Shown one piece after another: positions 1-12,060 of a stretch of DNA of 64,000 nucleotides. The notes under the pieces were generated by a model. The model was given only the letters and a program-made list of their open reading frames with translations. It was not told the origin of the DNA and made no database searches. How positions within the stretch are numbered: position 1 is the stretch's first letter; each line of letters starts with the position of its first letter. Both the position numbers and the translations under genes were made by a program. Location: positions 8,189 through 72,188 of the forward strand of contig MZZL01000410.1 of NCBI GenBank assembly GCA_002749535.1, in the 5' to 3' direction. The DNA comes from Apophysomyces variabilis. Lineage: Eukaryota > Mucoromycota > Mucoromycetes > Mucorales > Mucoraceae.

Positions 1-421
1 TATTACGATAATCCCCCGCTCATATTTTATTGGATTAGACATCCCAGGCGGAGACGGTATATGAGAGTCTGTATGCGACCAGTAAAGAGGAGCTGAAATG
101 TACGATGACCAATGCTGATTATCTGAACGCCGTCAGTGCAATAAAGCAATTGCATTAAGAAAAGAAAAAAGAAAGAAGGAAAAAGAGGTTATAGAAAAAT
201 AGAAAAAGAAAGCGCACGTTTTCGATTTAATCAAAGATGGCTTCAAGGCTTCGGACCGTCAATAAAAAAGAAGCAATTCCCCATGAGGATCTGCCATTTG
301 ATTTTATAAAAATAGTTCCTCTCTTATATCTCGGAATCCACCCCCCTCCGCTCAACGTTACAAAAAAGCAAGATCGCTTATCGTCTTCTAATATTCCTTC
401 CTTTTCCCATTTCATTTCTCC
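1..421 (+). promoter_or_regulatory. Upstream region of the chitin synthase gene
   Basis: No gene is visible. A purine-rich stretch lies at about 160-222, and a pyrimidine-rich leader (TTCC/TTTC repeats, about 395-420) abuts the ATG at 422, as is common just before fungal start codons. I see no clear TATA box. Short open frames here lack any family resemblance. The promoter role is inferred from position. Confidence 0.4.
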
Positions 422-3400
422 ATGTCCCGCTACGACCGTCCGTCGGACGGTGGCATGCCTGATACCAGTGGACACAGCGAGACATCGACATTCGTCGTCC
501 AGAACGGAGCAACATCCCTAGGTAGACGACCTACTCACCTTGGTCGCGCCCCGACTCGTCGTCTGGCTCCAGGAGCCAACAGTATAGCAAATGCCAACCA
601 AAATCTCCAACGCGGTCGTACTTTGATTCGTCCTGATCGATATCAAGAACCACCACCTCTATTGACGGGCAAACCAACTGCTAGCCAATCTCTGTTTGAC
701 CCTTGGGTTCTATTTTCGCGCATTGTCACTTTTTGGGCTCTCCCACCGATGCTTCGAGCTATTGGCAAGAGTGACAAGGGCATGCAGCAGGCGTGGCGGG
801 AGAAAATGGCGTTATGTTTTATTATTGCCTGCATGGGAGGGTTTGTAGCCTTCATTACCATTGGACTCAGCTCGGTCATGTGCCCACCCGATCAAGCCAG
901 GAATCAGGCCAATTTCGCCACTTATAATGACACGCTGAACAGCCGTGAGTAAAAAAAAATGTTTCTTAGGAATTTTCCTGTTTCGCCTGTTGCTTAACTT
1001 TGTTTTCATTTTGTGTAGCCCTTTTGCTGGGTATCCAGGGCTGGCAGTTTCGTGTCAACGAATCGGAAGTTGTGGCTGGCGTCAATTTGTACAACATAGC
1101 TCAAGTCCCCGGTACCGATATCACAAACTACTTTGTGCATGGCAATCCATTATCCGAATGCGATTTACAAACGAATACGTACACGGCTGTTCAATTTAAT
1201 CCTTGCGTCGGTAGCAATGGTTACAATGGCTGTCCTCTAGGCCCTATCTCCAGTGCAACCTTTGATTTACTTCGGATTACGAACGATACTCGACGTGTTG
1301 GTTACGATTGGGCTCAGTTGGCCGCACCTGCACTGGCTAACTTCTTTGTGATCGATGGAACAGTTTTGAATATGGATCCTTACATAAATACATATCCTAA
1401 TCCGTTGGCAGATGACCCCTTGGATGCCTTAATTCGCAATGTCCTAGGGCAAAGTTTTGCCGAAGGGGGTCGAGACGCAACAAAACAGTTCTACCGGCAT
1501 GATGCGTTCAAGGCAGCCATACCTTGTCTGATGGCTAAGTACGCAGCTGGTCAGATTGACAAAGCCACGCCAGGATGTTTCGCAGCTGGTTTAGTCCTGT
1601 TTTGTTCGCTTTTTGTCGTGCTTTCCATTGTTGTTGCTCGGTTCTTCATGGCGTTGATCTTTTCTTGGTTCCTTTCCCGCCGTTTGTCACGTACGCCTCC
1701 GCCTGCTTCTAGGTCGCCAAGTATGATAGATATGGAGCTTGCGGCCATGAAGAACTCGCCTACAGCACCATTGCACGCACGTGAACAGATCCAGATTGGC
1801 AACGATCTCTACACAGTCATGTTAATTACCTGTTACTCCGAAAACACCGAAGGGATCCGTGCAACCGTTGAATCCCTCTCAGCAACAGATTACCCAGACG
1901 ACCGAAAATTGCTATTCTTGATAGCAGATGGTATCATCACTGGTAGCGGAGAAACCATGTCAACTCCAGACATGTGTCTGTCACTGGTCACCTTTGAAAA
2001 CGAGGCAATGAAAAATCCAGAGCCAAAATCATACATTGCGGTTGCAAATGGTGCGAAGCAGCATAACTGCGCAAAAGTGTATGCTGGTCATTATGGTAAA
2101 TGAGTGTATGCGCCGAAATAGTTATCTTGTGTATTTACTATTGTTATCCTGTCAGTGTGCAAGGGCCACAAGGTTCCCATGATTCTTGTTGTCAAATGCG
2201 GAAATCCTGACGAACAAGACAAGCCCAAAGCAGGCAATCGCGGTAAACGTGATTCCCAGTTAATTCTGATGAATTTCTTCAGTCGTGTGACCTACAACGA
2301 TCGAATGACGCCGCTTGATTACGAATTGTTCCAAAAAGTACACTATCTAATGGGAGTCACACCGGATTATTTCGAGCTTGTTCTGATGGTGGATGCTGAT
2401 ACAAAAGTCTATCAATCTTCGCTTCGACTGTTGGTCAATTGTATGGTTAATGACAATCTTATTATGGGTCTCTGTGGTGAGACAAAGATCGCAAACAAGC
2501 GTGATTCATGGGTTACGGCCATCCAAGTCTACGAATATTTTATTTCGCATCATCTTGCGAAAGGCTTTGAGGCTGTATTTGGTGGTGTAACCTGTTTGCC
2601 AGGATGCTTTTGTATGTACCGATTAAAAGCTCGCAAAGGTGACGGCGATTGGGTACCAATTATCACAAAACCGGAAATTGTCCAGGAATATTCTCAGAAT
2701 ACTGTCGATACCTTGCATCAGAAGAACTTGTTGTTGCTTGGTGAAGATCGTTTTTTGACTACGCTTATGCTCCGAAATTTCCCCTATCGTAAGATGGTGT
2801 TTACACCCCAAGCTGTAAGCAAGAAAAAAAGGAAGCACAGATGGAAAGAGATATGGTAATAACCAACTTTATTTATATAAACGCTAGATTTGCAAGACAA
2901 TCGTGCCGGACGAATTCAAAGTGCTTTTGTCCCAACGTCGACGATGGATTAATTCAACCATTCATAATCTTTTTGAACTTGTCCTAGTGCGAAACTTATG
3001 TGGCACGTTTTGCTTCTCCATGCAGTTCGTTGTCATGATGGATCTGATAGGTACCCTGACACTGCCCGTCGCTATTGTATTGACAGTAGTACTGATCGCT
3101 AATATGGCTCAAACGAAAATTACAAGCTTCTCCGTGGCAGTGCCATTGATTCTTTTGATTATTGTATTGTTTTCGCCCGCATTCCTGATCGCGATCACGA
3201 CCAAAAAATGGGTGTATCTTACATGGATGTTGGTCTATCTGATCGCATTGCCCGTATGGAATCTTATCCTTCCCGTGTATGCTTTCTGGCATTTTGACGA
3301 TTTCTCTTGGGGAGAGACCCGCAAAGTCACAGGAGAAGTAAAAGGCGAAGATCACGGCAAAAAAGATGGCGTGTTTGACCCATCCAAGGTACCGCTTAGA

Positions 3401-3808
3401 CGCTGGGAGGACTATGAACGCAAACGCATACGCGCACAAAAACGACGCGAGCGCAAGATACGGGAGCTTGGACCCGCTCATTTTGTTCATACAGTGATCC
3501 CACCAGAAGGCGGAAATGACGGAGAAGACCAAAGAACGTTGCTAAATGATACTGACTCGACTTCCAACGTCTCTTACCATTCCGAAGCCTCTATGCATTA
3601 TTTTGATCCTTCCAAAGAGTCCCGAGGCAAGGCCAGTTCAGGTTACTACCCCTCTTTCCGACCCCTTTCTCAGATTCAACCCTCGCCCACTCAACAACCG
3701 CAAACCCCACCTTATCCATCACTGCAACCATATTCACCATCCTCATTATCTCATCCACCTGCATCACCCCATGGCCAATACAACAGTTCCTACGATCAAC
3801 GATACTAA
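422..3808 (+). CDS. Class IV (Chs3-type) chitin synthase
   Basis: Family-2 processive glycosyltransferase that polymerises UDP-GlcNAc into chitin and extrudes it through the plasma membrane. Exons: 422-944, 1019-2095, 2156-2814, 2888-3808; one frame, 1059 aa. The N-terminus is Pro/Arg-rich and followed by a hydrophobic segment (about 130-155). A region like the cytochrome-b5-like part of class IV enzymes precedes a second membrane segment near 370-395. The catalytic core has the DAD metal/UDP motif (613-615), LPGCF, the ED of [14 protein letters not shown] (730-731) and QRRRW (769-773). Several membrane segments and a charged, Pro/Ser-rich tail follow. The third acceptor (2886-2887) was chosen because it restores [10 protein letters not shown] before QRRRW. 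Yeast Chs3 is of similar size (about 1165 aa). The gene converges on a chitin deacetylase, which fits chitosan synthesis. Confidence 0.93.
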
Positions 3809-3893
3809 TGCATCACCTGTAATAAAGCACTCTCCCTGTCTCTGTCCTATAAATAGAGTCTTTCTTACATTTTCGGATGTTTATTTTGCTATT
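3809..3893. terminator. Shared 85-bp 3' region of the convergent chitin synthase and chitin deacetylase genes
   Basis: The two stop codons lie only 85 bp apart. AATAAA at 3821-3826 (+) follows the synthase stop by 12 nt. The reverse strand carries AATAAA at 3880-3885, 9 nt past the deacetylase stop. The two 3' UTRs almost certainly overlap. The polyadenylation roles are inferred from sequence and position. Confidence 0.5.
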
Positions 3894-5359
3894 CTATAAA
3901 ATGGAAGGAAGTAAAACGGACATCAGCAGAAACCACCCAGGAACCAAGAGTGAGGCATGGTTTGGTTCCATCTTTACTTCCTCAGCATCATTATCCTCCA
4001 CCACAGGATGATCGAGGGTCGGATACACCCATTCAGGTTCCCAGTAAGGCTGAGGATCGTTAAGACACTGATGAATCGGTACTACCTTAAACGTTTGCTG
4101 TAGAATGGGTAGCCATTTTTCGGCCATCGCTACTGTTGAATTGCTATTTTCGTGCTCCTGGGATCACAAAACAAAATAAATTAAAATTAGCATGACGAAG
4201 TCTGTGTTATCGCGCCCTATGGTTTTAATTTACCAAAGTAATATGGCCATGTTCGTTATCTAGATTTTGTCGGCGGGCGTCGACCCATTTCTGAAAGTAA
4301 CCGTCAACCACATCTGGTGTGTATTTGCCGGGTCCAGCTGTTCCAGGCTAGAACAGCTAAAGTACTTAGAAACCAGCTTTGTCATGACAATTATTTTTAC
4401 CATGTTCCAATCGTTAGAATCCTGATCCCAAAGATATGTCCGCATGCCCATTTGCCAAGCTATCGCACGTATACGATCATCTACGTCTCCATAAGGAGGG
4501 CGCCAGCATTTAGGTGTGATGCCCAGAACTTGCTTGATAGCTTTTTGAGTCCAGTAAAACTGAGCGACTACGTCTTCATTGCTAAGCGCAGTCATTTGGG
4601 GATGAGACCAAGTATGGGAACAGATGGTGTGGCCGTCGTTAAGTGCTCGTTGCGCTGCCTCAGGAAAACTGACTACATTGGATCCGACGACTAAAGGAAA
4701 ACATATCTTTGGTTAAACCATTTTCTATTCTCTCCTATCCTATCCTTTTTCTCTTTCCGTGTGTGCGCGTGGAGCGTTTTTACATATTGACACTCATTGC
4801 TTTGTTACTTACAAAATAGAGTGGCCTTTTGTTGTTTGGCTTTTTCAATAAGATAATTGTAAAACCTTGGTTGTTCATACGGTTTGTCTTTGTGGTTGGC
4901 TACCCTGATCTTAAACGGTCCATCGTCATAATTGAGGCCCCAAACGCCTGGATCGGGACATGTGTAGATATCTTTCGGGAGGTAGGATACTTTAGGTTGC
5001 TTGCACGTCGTACTAGACCACCAACAATCCGGATCACGCTTGACGTCGTAACTTTTGATGTCAAGCGTCCAATTTGTTATCTTACGAGGCTTGATGGAGG
5101 GCACCTGTGTCCAGTCTAATTGTTCCATCACTTTTTGCACTTCTGGATGATCGCCTGGCGGTTGTTTAAGCGGACTCGGGTATGCATTACGGTCTAACGG
5201 GAAATGCCAACTGATAGGGCCTGCTTTGATGTCCTTAATTTTCGGAACACGTCGGACCACGTTGGGTGTTGTAGGTACAGGCACGTCTGCCAGCCAGATA
5301 GGTGATGTCTGAGCTGCCGCTACAGCCAGACTCCCAAACAGATAGAAAAAAATCATCAT
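3894..5359 (-). CDS. Secreted/GPI-type chitin deacetylase (polysaccharide deacetylase, CE4)
   Basis: Metal-dependent deacetylase converting nascent chitin to chitosan at the cell surface. Exons in coding order: 5359-4813, 4690-4401, 4347-4234, 4157-3894; one frame, 404 aa. The first ATG is at 5359, followed by a hydrophobic signal peptide (MMIFFYLFGSLAVAAA). CE4 motifs are present: YDDGP (144-148, Asp145/146), SHTWSH (207-212, metal His) and RPPYGD (246-251), then DQDSNDWN and HEHENS. Motif 1 reads NYDDGP, as in many fungal enzymes. The C-terminus ends in a hydrophobic run (LLVPGWFLLMSVLLPSIL) suggesting a GPI-anchor signal. Introns are 122, 53 and 76 nt. It converges on the chitin synthase, whose product is its presumed substrate. 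Confidence 0.93.
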
Positions 5360-6415
5360 TGCGCCAGAAAACAAAAAGAGAACAGTGGCTGCTCCTCCGA
5401 AAAAAATCCCCTAACTTACTAATTTACAGAGTTTTAGAAATAACCAAGGCCATTTGAAGAAGCGCTCGTAGACACAAAGAGAAAGAGGGTGCCGTACAGT
5501 ACTGTTATTTTAATATTAAGGTCAACAGTCTCCGGAATGGATCCTCTGTAAAAGGAGAGACATCATAGAAACCAGACCCGGCAACGCTTAAAAAGATAAG
5601 GTACATCATTGTATAAAGCTCCGGTGACCTTTCCCTACATTATTGATCTTATGAAAGCCCAACTAGTAAGACTACATCAATAACAAGAGGAAGGGCGATG
5701 ACGTTACAGGATTGGAAGTTGCATATATCTACTTTAACGGTACTCTTCCACTAAATTGTATATATACTCAGTGATTTCCTGTCCCACTTTGAGTGGAATA
5801 GCTTCAAATGCGTATTTTGTTTGAACGATCGGCTGGACATGAGTCTTGTTATATAAGTTGATGATATACAGTATATTCAGCATCGTTCGTTAGAACGGTA
5901 TCCTTGACAATCATAAAGTTATGACTTACGTATGCCCCCATCACGTCGTGAAGCTGCGGCATATGCGAAACTAAGTTTTTGCATCCATTTCTTAGAAATA
6001 CAATATTATGAATATATGTATTGGTACAAAGCATCGCCCTACAGGGCCACATAAATAAAGATTTCCATCTTAGTGAGCTTATAAGGTTTTGCATTTGATA
6101 CGTCCTTTGCATCTGCCGGTTATATGTACCGATTTCTTAAACTTTGCCATCATCCATTTACAGAATGGTTCCTTCTTGTTTAATTCGGCCGCATATAATG
6201 TAGCGAAAATATTGATTTTATAATCGATGTACATACAGGCCCAAAGATGGGACGCGCGTGCTGATCGTTCCAATGTAATTCGATTATCGTTTCTGGAAAC
6301 TACATACAGACCATAGGATTATCAAGCGTGGAGTTTGGAACTGATTCAAATTTGATTGAACCAGTCCCCCCTTGTCGAGAGGTTGATCAACTCTACCTTC
6401 CCCTCTCCATATCCA
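5360..6415. other. Intergenic spacer without a convincing gene
   Basis: This holds the 5' flanks of the divergent deacetylase (-) and tyrosyl-tRNA synthetase (+) genes. On the minus strand, two overlapping open frames in different frames (6273-6079 and 6112-5849) have a protein-like composition, and may be a frameshifted relic. I recognise no family, so I do not call a gene. Confidence 0.3.
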
Positions 6416-8271
6416 ATGCTATTGTCCCGAGCTGGTTCTCTACGACTACGATTTGTGGCACAGAGGACATTAGCTTATTCCACCCACAGTAATGTAGTTA
6501 CCGATATGACCCAACGTGGTCTGGTAGCCAGCGTGACGAGGTACTTTTCAGAATACGGTAGACATGCAAACAAAACAGAAACTGAAACCAACATGTAATT
6601 GACATTAGCCCTGAAATCACGAATCGTACCGAGACTTCAACCACGATTTATTGCGGTGTTGATCCGACCGCACCAAGTCTCCATTTAGGCAACCTTGTTA
6701 CATTGATGGGTTTGCTTCATTTCCACATTCGGGGTCACCAAACGATCGCATTGGTCTGTTTGCTTTTTATTTTGGGCATGTGATTGTCAAAGCTGACCCT
6801 TGAAATTGCCACTAGGTGGGAGGTGCTACTGGAAGCATTGGCGATCCGTCTGGCCGGAATTCAGAACGCGTTCCGTTGAGTCGTGATGTCCTGGAGTACA
6901 ATGTACAGGGTATCCAACGTCAAATCCATCAGTTTTTCGACCATGGTGCGACGTATGCCAGACGACACGGTTTCACTGGAGAGCATAAGACGCCCAAAGT
7001 CCTGAACAATTACGATTGGTTTAGTAATATGACGGCATTGGATTTTTTGGGGAACATAGGTCGCTATGCTCGCGTTAACACCATGCTTGCTAAGGAAAGG
7101 TATGAATAAACTGCCTTCTAAGGATTCCTACTAAACAAAAAGACCGTTCAGCGTGAAGTCTCGAATGGAAAGTACCCAGGGTATCAGCTTTACAGAGTTT
7201 TCCTACCAATTGCTGCAAGCATACGACTTTTCATACCTTTATGATAATCATGGATGTCGCATACAGGTAGAAAAGGAACAGAGAATTTGAGAAAAAAAAT
7301 GAGACGAAGGGTCGATTGTAACTGTATGTAGCTTGGTGGTAGCGACCAATGGGGCAATATCACTGCTGGTATCGATATGATTGGTAGAAAAGGAGCACCT
7401 GAAGGTCTAGAAAACAAGGCTTTCGGCATCACCATTCCTCTGTTACTCACCTCTTCCGGTGAAAAGTTTGGTAAATCAGCAGGAAATGCTGTATGGCTAA
7501 ACAAGTCTATGACAAGTATCTTCGACTTTTATCAGGTGAGTAAAGAATTATTAAAGGCTGCTCACGCTCATAATAAACAAATAGTTTTTCATGCGGTCCA
7601 CAGATGCGGATGTTAGAAAATACTTATCTATGTTTACCCTTCTGAAGCCGGAGGAAGTGGATGAAGTCATGCATGAACATGAGGTATTATCGGTCAAATG
7701 AGCGCGAAATGACGTATTTACTAATAGGGTAACGTAGAAACAACCGGAAAAGCGGGCTGCTCAGAAACTGCTTGCTGATGAAACCACAGAATTGGTTCAT
7801 GGACGTAAGTGATTGCGAGGTCCACAAGGGCATTCGGTTGGTTAACAAAATCACTATGCGCTCTTTAGTGGATGCTGTTCGACAAGCGCAAACAGCAACG
7901 AAGGTGCTATTTGGGGAAAGTCTAAGACAGTTACATGGCAGGGATATCGTAGACGCATTTAAACATGATCCGCACCGTTTCAATTCCTTGGAGCGAGAGC
8001 AACTAATCGGGGTCGAACTCGGCAGAATTGCACATCAAGCGAAAGCGACGAAATCTAGATGTAAGACTATATGCGCTTACAGTTGTTCTTTAAACTAATT
8101 TGGCGATGTATAGCCGAAGCACAGAAACTGATCAAAGCAGGAGGCTTCTATCTTAACGACGTTCGTGTCACCGATCACAGATATACCCTCTCAGAAAGCG
8201 ATCTGTTGGATGGTCAGGTTTGCGTATTACGCGTGGGTAAATCATCATATCATGTTGTGCAGGCAATATGA
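6416..8271 (+). CDS. YARS2: Mitochondrial tyrosyl-tRNA synthetase
   Basis: Class I aminoacyl-tRNA synthetase that charges mitochondrial tRNA-Tyr. Nine exons: 6416-6540, 6609-6753, 6816-7099, 7152-7266, 7332-7535, 7585-7683, 7738-7804, 7869-8060, 8114-8271; all phases fit, giving 462 aa. The Arg/Ser-rich N-terminus ([17 protein letters not shown]) looks like a mitochondrial presequence. The HIGH-type motif is HLGN (67-70). [13 protein letters not shown] and [10 protein letters not shown] form the Tyr/ATP site, and the KMSKS loop is KFGKS (268-272). A C-terminal S4-like RNA-binding domain ([14 protein letters not shown]) closes the protein. Length and domain order match bacterial/mitochondrial TyrRS (about 420-480 aa), not the cytosolic type. 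Several acceptors were chosen among nearby AGs to preserve [16 protein letters not shown] and the HEHEKQPEKR region. Confidence 0.94.
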
Positions 8272-8528
8272 TGTTCTTCTGGTTATGCAGGACAGCCCTA
8301 CATATATATACTGTTCGAGTACATAGATAACAACATTTAGACAATATAGCATCCGACGGGTTTTTAGAGTGTTAATAATGATTTCATTAGGATTTTTGTT
8401 TGGTACTCTCTCTCGGCTTTAACTGTCGCTAGTCTCTTTCTACGCAGTTATGGAAATTGCGAATGGCCGATTAAGTGTGGTTTTTGTGCGTATTGCAATT
8501 CACCTTGATAATCGATATGCATAATCCA

Positions 8529-8825
8529 TATACTGTTTATTGAACATTTCTTTACGTTACTCTAAATAAATTTTGCGTCCATGCAAGGATTAAGCTTGCG
8601 CTAAAAGGTATATAACTAAGCGTCATTAATAAGTGGATTATGCAGGAAACATATTTTACTTACGTGAACTTGTCCCTTCGTGAACACAAAATTCATTCGA
8701 GCAGCGTAAAAGAATGCTCATGGTTAGTAATTGGGAATGATATGTTGGATGTATTTTTACTTACCCTGAGAGTATTCCCGTTATGCAACGGGGACCGCTG
8801 CCGCACCGTGCACCGGTGGAACAGG
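8529..8825 (+). repeat. Dispersed repeat A, copy 1 (transposon-end derived)
   Basis: It starts with ACTGTTTATTGAAC and contains the conserved core AAATTTTGCGTCCATGCAAG, then TTACTTACGTGAACTTGTCCC, and ends in a GC-rich part near CCGCACCGTGCACCGG. Reverse-complement relatives lie at about 49170-49458 and 61365-61908, and a truncated forward copy lies at 16785-16883. The longer copies form the end of a 1.5 kb unit carrying a DD34E transposase relic. This one is probably a solo end fragment, about 260 bp past the YARS2 stop. Confidence 0.75.
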
Positions 8826-10639
8826 GTATAAGGGAAAATCAACAGTGTTGGTGTAATAAAAGAGAAAAGGAAAGAAAGAAAGGTTCTGGAGTCCAAAAGA
8901 TTTTGACGGAAAACAATTCCCTTTCGATGACAATGGCCTGAGCACAATACAATGCTAGACAGTCTGTGTCAACCCATATCGATCGAACTGATAGACATTC
9001 GTTCGGGTACTGTATAATCACCTTTCTTTACCTTGTCCTTTTATCATGTACTATATGAAACCATATTACAAAAAGCAGTGTACCTTGTTCCAATGGTATT
9101 CTATCTTGCACTTGTAATGTCTTTTGGTTCTGGAATGGTCATCATATCTTTTGATTCAAAACAGTCATGCTTCTTTTGTGTAGCCTGACCATCATTCCCG
9201 GGTTCCGAGCTGAGTTCCGTTGATATTGCGCATGATCGCCAGAGATGATTCTGTCTTGCCCACTACGTCGATCTGTTGTTTGCCCTAATGCCACACACTC
9301 CCCAGCCCGTTACGTGACCTTAAGAAAGAAAGACATTCTACTTCCTTTCTTTGAGTAAAAAGGGCAGCCTCCTTTTTTTGTCTCTTTTACTGTTCTGTTG
9401 ATCATTTACTAACAATCATCGGTATCTGAAAGGTTTGTTTATCTCGCAATGCCATCAATGCAAAAAAAAAAATCATGTGAAAAAGAGCGCTTTCTGCTTT
9501 AGGAAACTTGTTAATGAGCGATATTCAGCTGCCATTGATGAACAAAAGAAAAAAAGTACGAGATAGTATCCACTTTCCATGCCTACTTTATGAGCTACAA
9601 AGAATGTTTCTCATCACTCCCTTCTTTACCTTTCAATGAGGGGATAAAGATAAAGAAGTACAGTCATTCACAGAAATGCCAAATGTCAAACTTAATTTCA
9701 AGTTTAACCCGGTAGAGTGGTCATTCATGGTCATTTACTGCCATGTCAAAAAAGGGAAAAGTGATAAAGGATACTGAATACCGGAAAATAAACCCTCAAG
9801 CTCTGATGTACATAGTGTCAACTTTTGGGCAGTGAATGTAAGGAAGGACACACTTTCAGTTGAAGGACGGTCAAGTCGGTTAGTATATTTTTTATGGTTT
9901 ATTTGTGAGAAAGGTTTACGAGCTGAATAGGCGATCTGACGAAGCTGATCTGTGCAGAAGTGCCACTATGGCGTATACCTTTTGTCAAAATGAATGCACA
10001 TATGCTTTAGAAGCATGACATTGAAAGATTAAAGATATACCACCATGAGGAACAGCAAAGGAAGAGAAGCATTTTGTATATATGGCAAATAATTGGATAG
10101 AAATGGCCTAGTAAACACAAGCGTACCTTTAAAAGCTATCAGTTATCGCAAAATCCCTCTTCTTTCTTCTTTGTTTCACTTTTTTTTTTTTTACTGCGGA
10201 CATTTTTATGACATCCCTCTTTACTTCCATGTCAAATGTCAAGATGCCTTTCTTTGGTTGAAGAATCCATTATGTTGTTACTTTTATGTGGTCCACGTGC
10301 TATATACTTTCCTGTTCAAAGTAAGACTGTGGTTCTATTATAGAAAGAAAAATTTTCTTATGATAGTTTTAATAAAAAAGAGGTACGCATTTAATCAAGC
10401 TCTGAGACCATGTTTAACGGTATTTAAAAGGCTCACAATTATCTGTAGGAAGTACTGCTTTTTGCAGCTACTGTTGTCAAGCTATTGGTTTCCACCACTT
10501 TTCCCTGCCTCAAGTTATCCGTCTGGCCCAAAAAATGTACGCCCAGACTAGCGCAGTGCTTTGGATGGCCTAGTCGCATTACTCCTCAAGCCTGCCATAT
10601 TGTTGCTATCCTCCTTTCATATCAAGGCAATCAAGACAA
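8826..10639. other. AT-rich spacer, no gene seen
   Basis: I find no coding region or RNA gene. Open frames such as 10093-10551 have non-ATG starts and a Phe/Tyr/Leu-rich composition expected from AT-rich non-coding DNA. Confidence 0.5.
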
Positions 10640-10990
10640 TCAAGCAAGCAAAAAGGAAGAACTCCAAAAAAAGACATCCCCCCAATAAAAAACGAAATGA
10701 CCCCCAGAAGAAAAAGCAAAAAAAAAGAAAAGAAAAAAAAGACAAAAATAAAACGTGAAAAGAAAAAAGACCAAAAAAGAAGCAGAAAAAAAAAAAAAGA
10801 AAATACAAAATACGACGAACAAGCAAAGACAAGAAACAAGCACAAGTAATAAAGCCGCAATCGGATCTGGTAAAGACAAGAACACAAACAAGCGCAAGGA
10901 TGGGCTCAAATATGTCAAGAAAGACAAGGTTACAAACAAGAACATGAAAACACGAAAACATGAAAACACGAAACCAAGAATGCAAACCTT
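10640..10990 (+). repeat. A-rich, strand-asymmetric low-complexity tract
   Basis: About 350 bp that is overwhelmingly A, with some G, on the plus strand. Long runs of A are broken by single G or C. Near its end are two tandem 16-nt units (10944-10959 and 10960-10975, ATGAAAACACGAAAAC type). All six frames give Lys-rich or Phe/Leu-rich artefacts, so no gene is called. Confidence 0.7.
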
Positions 10991-11139
10991 CCCAAAGACT
11001 GCTACTGAAGACAAACAAACTATTTCTACTGTTGCCCATCCTTGTCGCTCTCTCCTCTCTCTGGTCTCCTGGCGTACATCGAACCCCTATGGTGAACACG
11101 TTGGCGGCATCCTTGTCCTGGTTCCGAGCTAAACTTTCC

Positions 11140-12060
11140 TGACACTTGTTGGGAAGGTTTGGCACCAAGCCTTAGGGTCCGGGCCTAAGGGTTACAGGTC
11201 TATGGAACGGTCCTATGGGAACGATCCTATGGTATGGGCCATGGTACAGCCTGTATCTGGGCCTAGGGTTAGGTCTTTAGGCCCTGAGCCCTAAGGCTTG
11301 ATCGGAACTAGGGTAGTGAACAAACCTCGACCGAGCGAAGACCTGGAAGCTAGCAGGATCAGACAACACAAGCCGAAGCACGCCAGGCCGCCTTTCCACC
11401 GCTGGCGTTGCCCCACCTTCGTATGTGTCGCTGGGCATACAGTATATGCAACAACATGTAAAGGTAAATCGATATTGACAGTCTTACAGCTTTATACTAA
11501 CGTTTCTTTATAATTATCGGCTTTGATACAGTGTGGATGTCACAACAAAAACAGGCATCCACACTGTATCAGGTCTTAAATTTTTTCAATTTTCTGTAGA
11601 GGCCCTTGTCAGACACATACAAAGGAAGGTGCGCGGTGATGCCTTGGTGGATCGGCTGTAAGTCCTGTTTGTGCTTCATGGCTTGTGTTTGTCTTGATCC
11701 TTGTCACCGGCTAGTTTCTCTGGGATCCCGGAGAAGCCGGCTGGTGCAAGGTCATGGTGACCTGGCTTGGTCATCATGGCTGGTCAGCTCCTCTATCGGG
11801 AGCTGGCTGTGCGGGATCTTTAGGACACCGGCTCCTAGGAGTCGGCAGGGAGTCTTTTGGGGCATGGCTAGCTCCACGTCAAGGTAACCAGTTAAGACAA
11901 TGCATCTTTGCATTCTGTGTTGTACTGGTATGCATTAGTGGAGTTAGCCAATGCTTCAAAAGACTCCCGCGTTCTAAGGATTGGCTGGCGGACGGGTTTG
12001 AGCTCGGTAGGGGCGCGTTCCCGTCAGACATGGTAACCATAGGGTAGTAGTAGATTAGCC
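11140..12060. repeat. GC-rich palindromic island, probably mobile-element debris
   Basis: Base composition shifts to GC-rich between AT-rich flanks. A ~23 bp imperfect inverted repeat (11167-11189 with 11275-11299) encloses reiterated CCTATGG and GGCCTAGG words. Further dyads such as ACCGGCTAGTTTC/GAGAAGCCGGCT lie near 11705-11740. After it comes an AT-rich tail with CAATCAATCAAGTCAATAAA (about 12090). No protein family is visible. A transposable-element origin is inferred. Confidence 0.4.
11524..11571. repeat. Perfect 16-bp inverted repeat (hairpin)
   Basis: GATACAGTGTGGATG at 11525-11539 is exactly complementary to CATCCACACTGTATC at 11556-11570. One further flanking T-A pair gives 16 bp, and the loop is about 16 nt. 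It could be two terminal inverted repeats left together after internal deletion of a small transposon. Confidence 0.85.

Noticed and set aside
5849..6273. Two overlapping minus-strand frames in different phases
   Set aside because: The composition is protein-like and may be a frameshifted relic, but no motif supports it and the joint between frames is not a clean intron.
10093..10551. 152-codon plus-strand open frame
   Set aside because: It starts at TTG, is dominated by Phe/Tyr/Leu from AT-rich DNA, and shows no domain pattern.
10606..11168. Several overlapping long frames on both strands over the A-rich tract
   Set aside because: These are a by-product of extreme strand asymmetry: one strand has few stops because it is nearly all A. 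The peptides are Lys-rich or Phe/Leu-rich low complexity.
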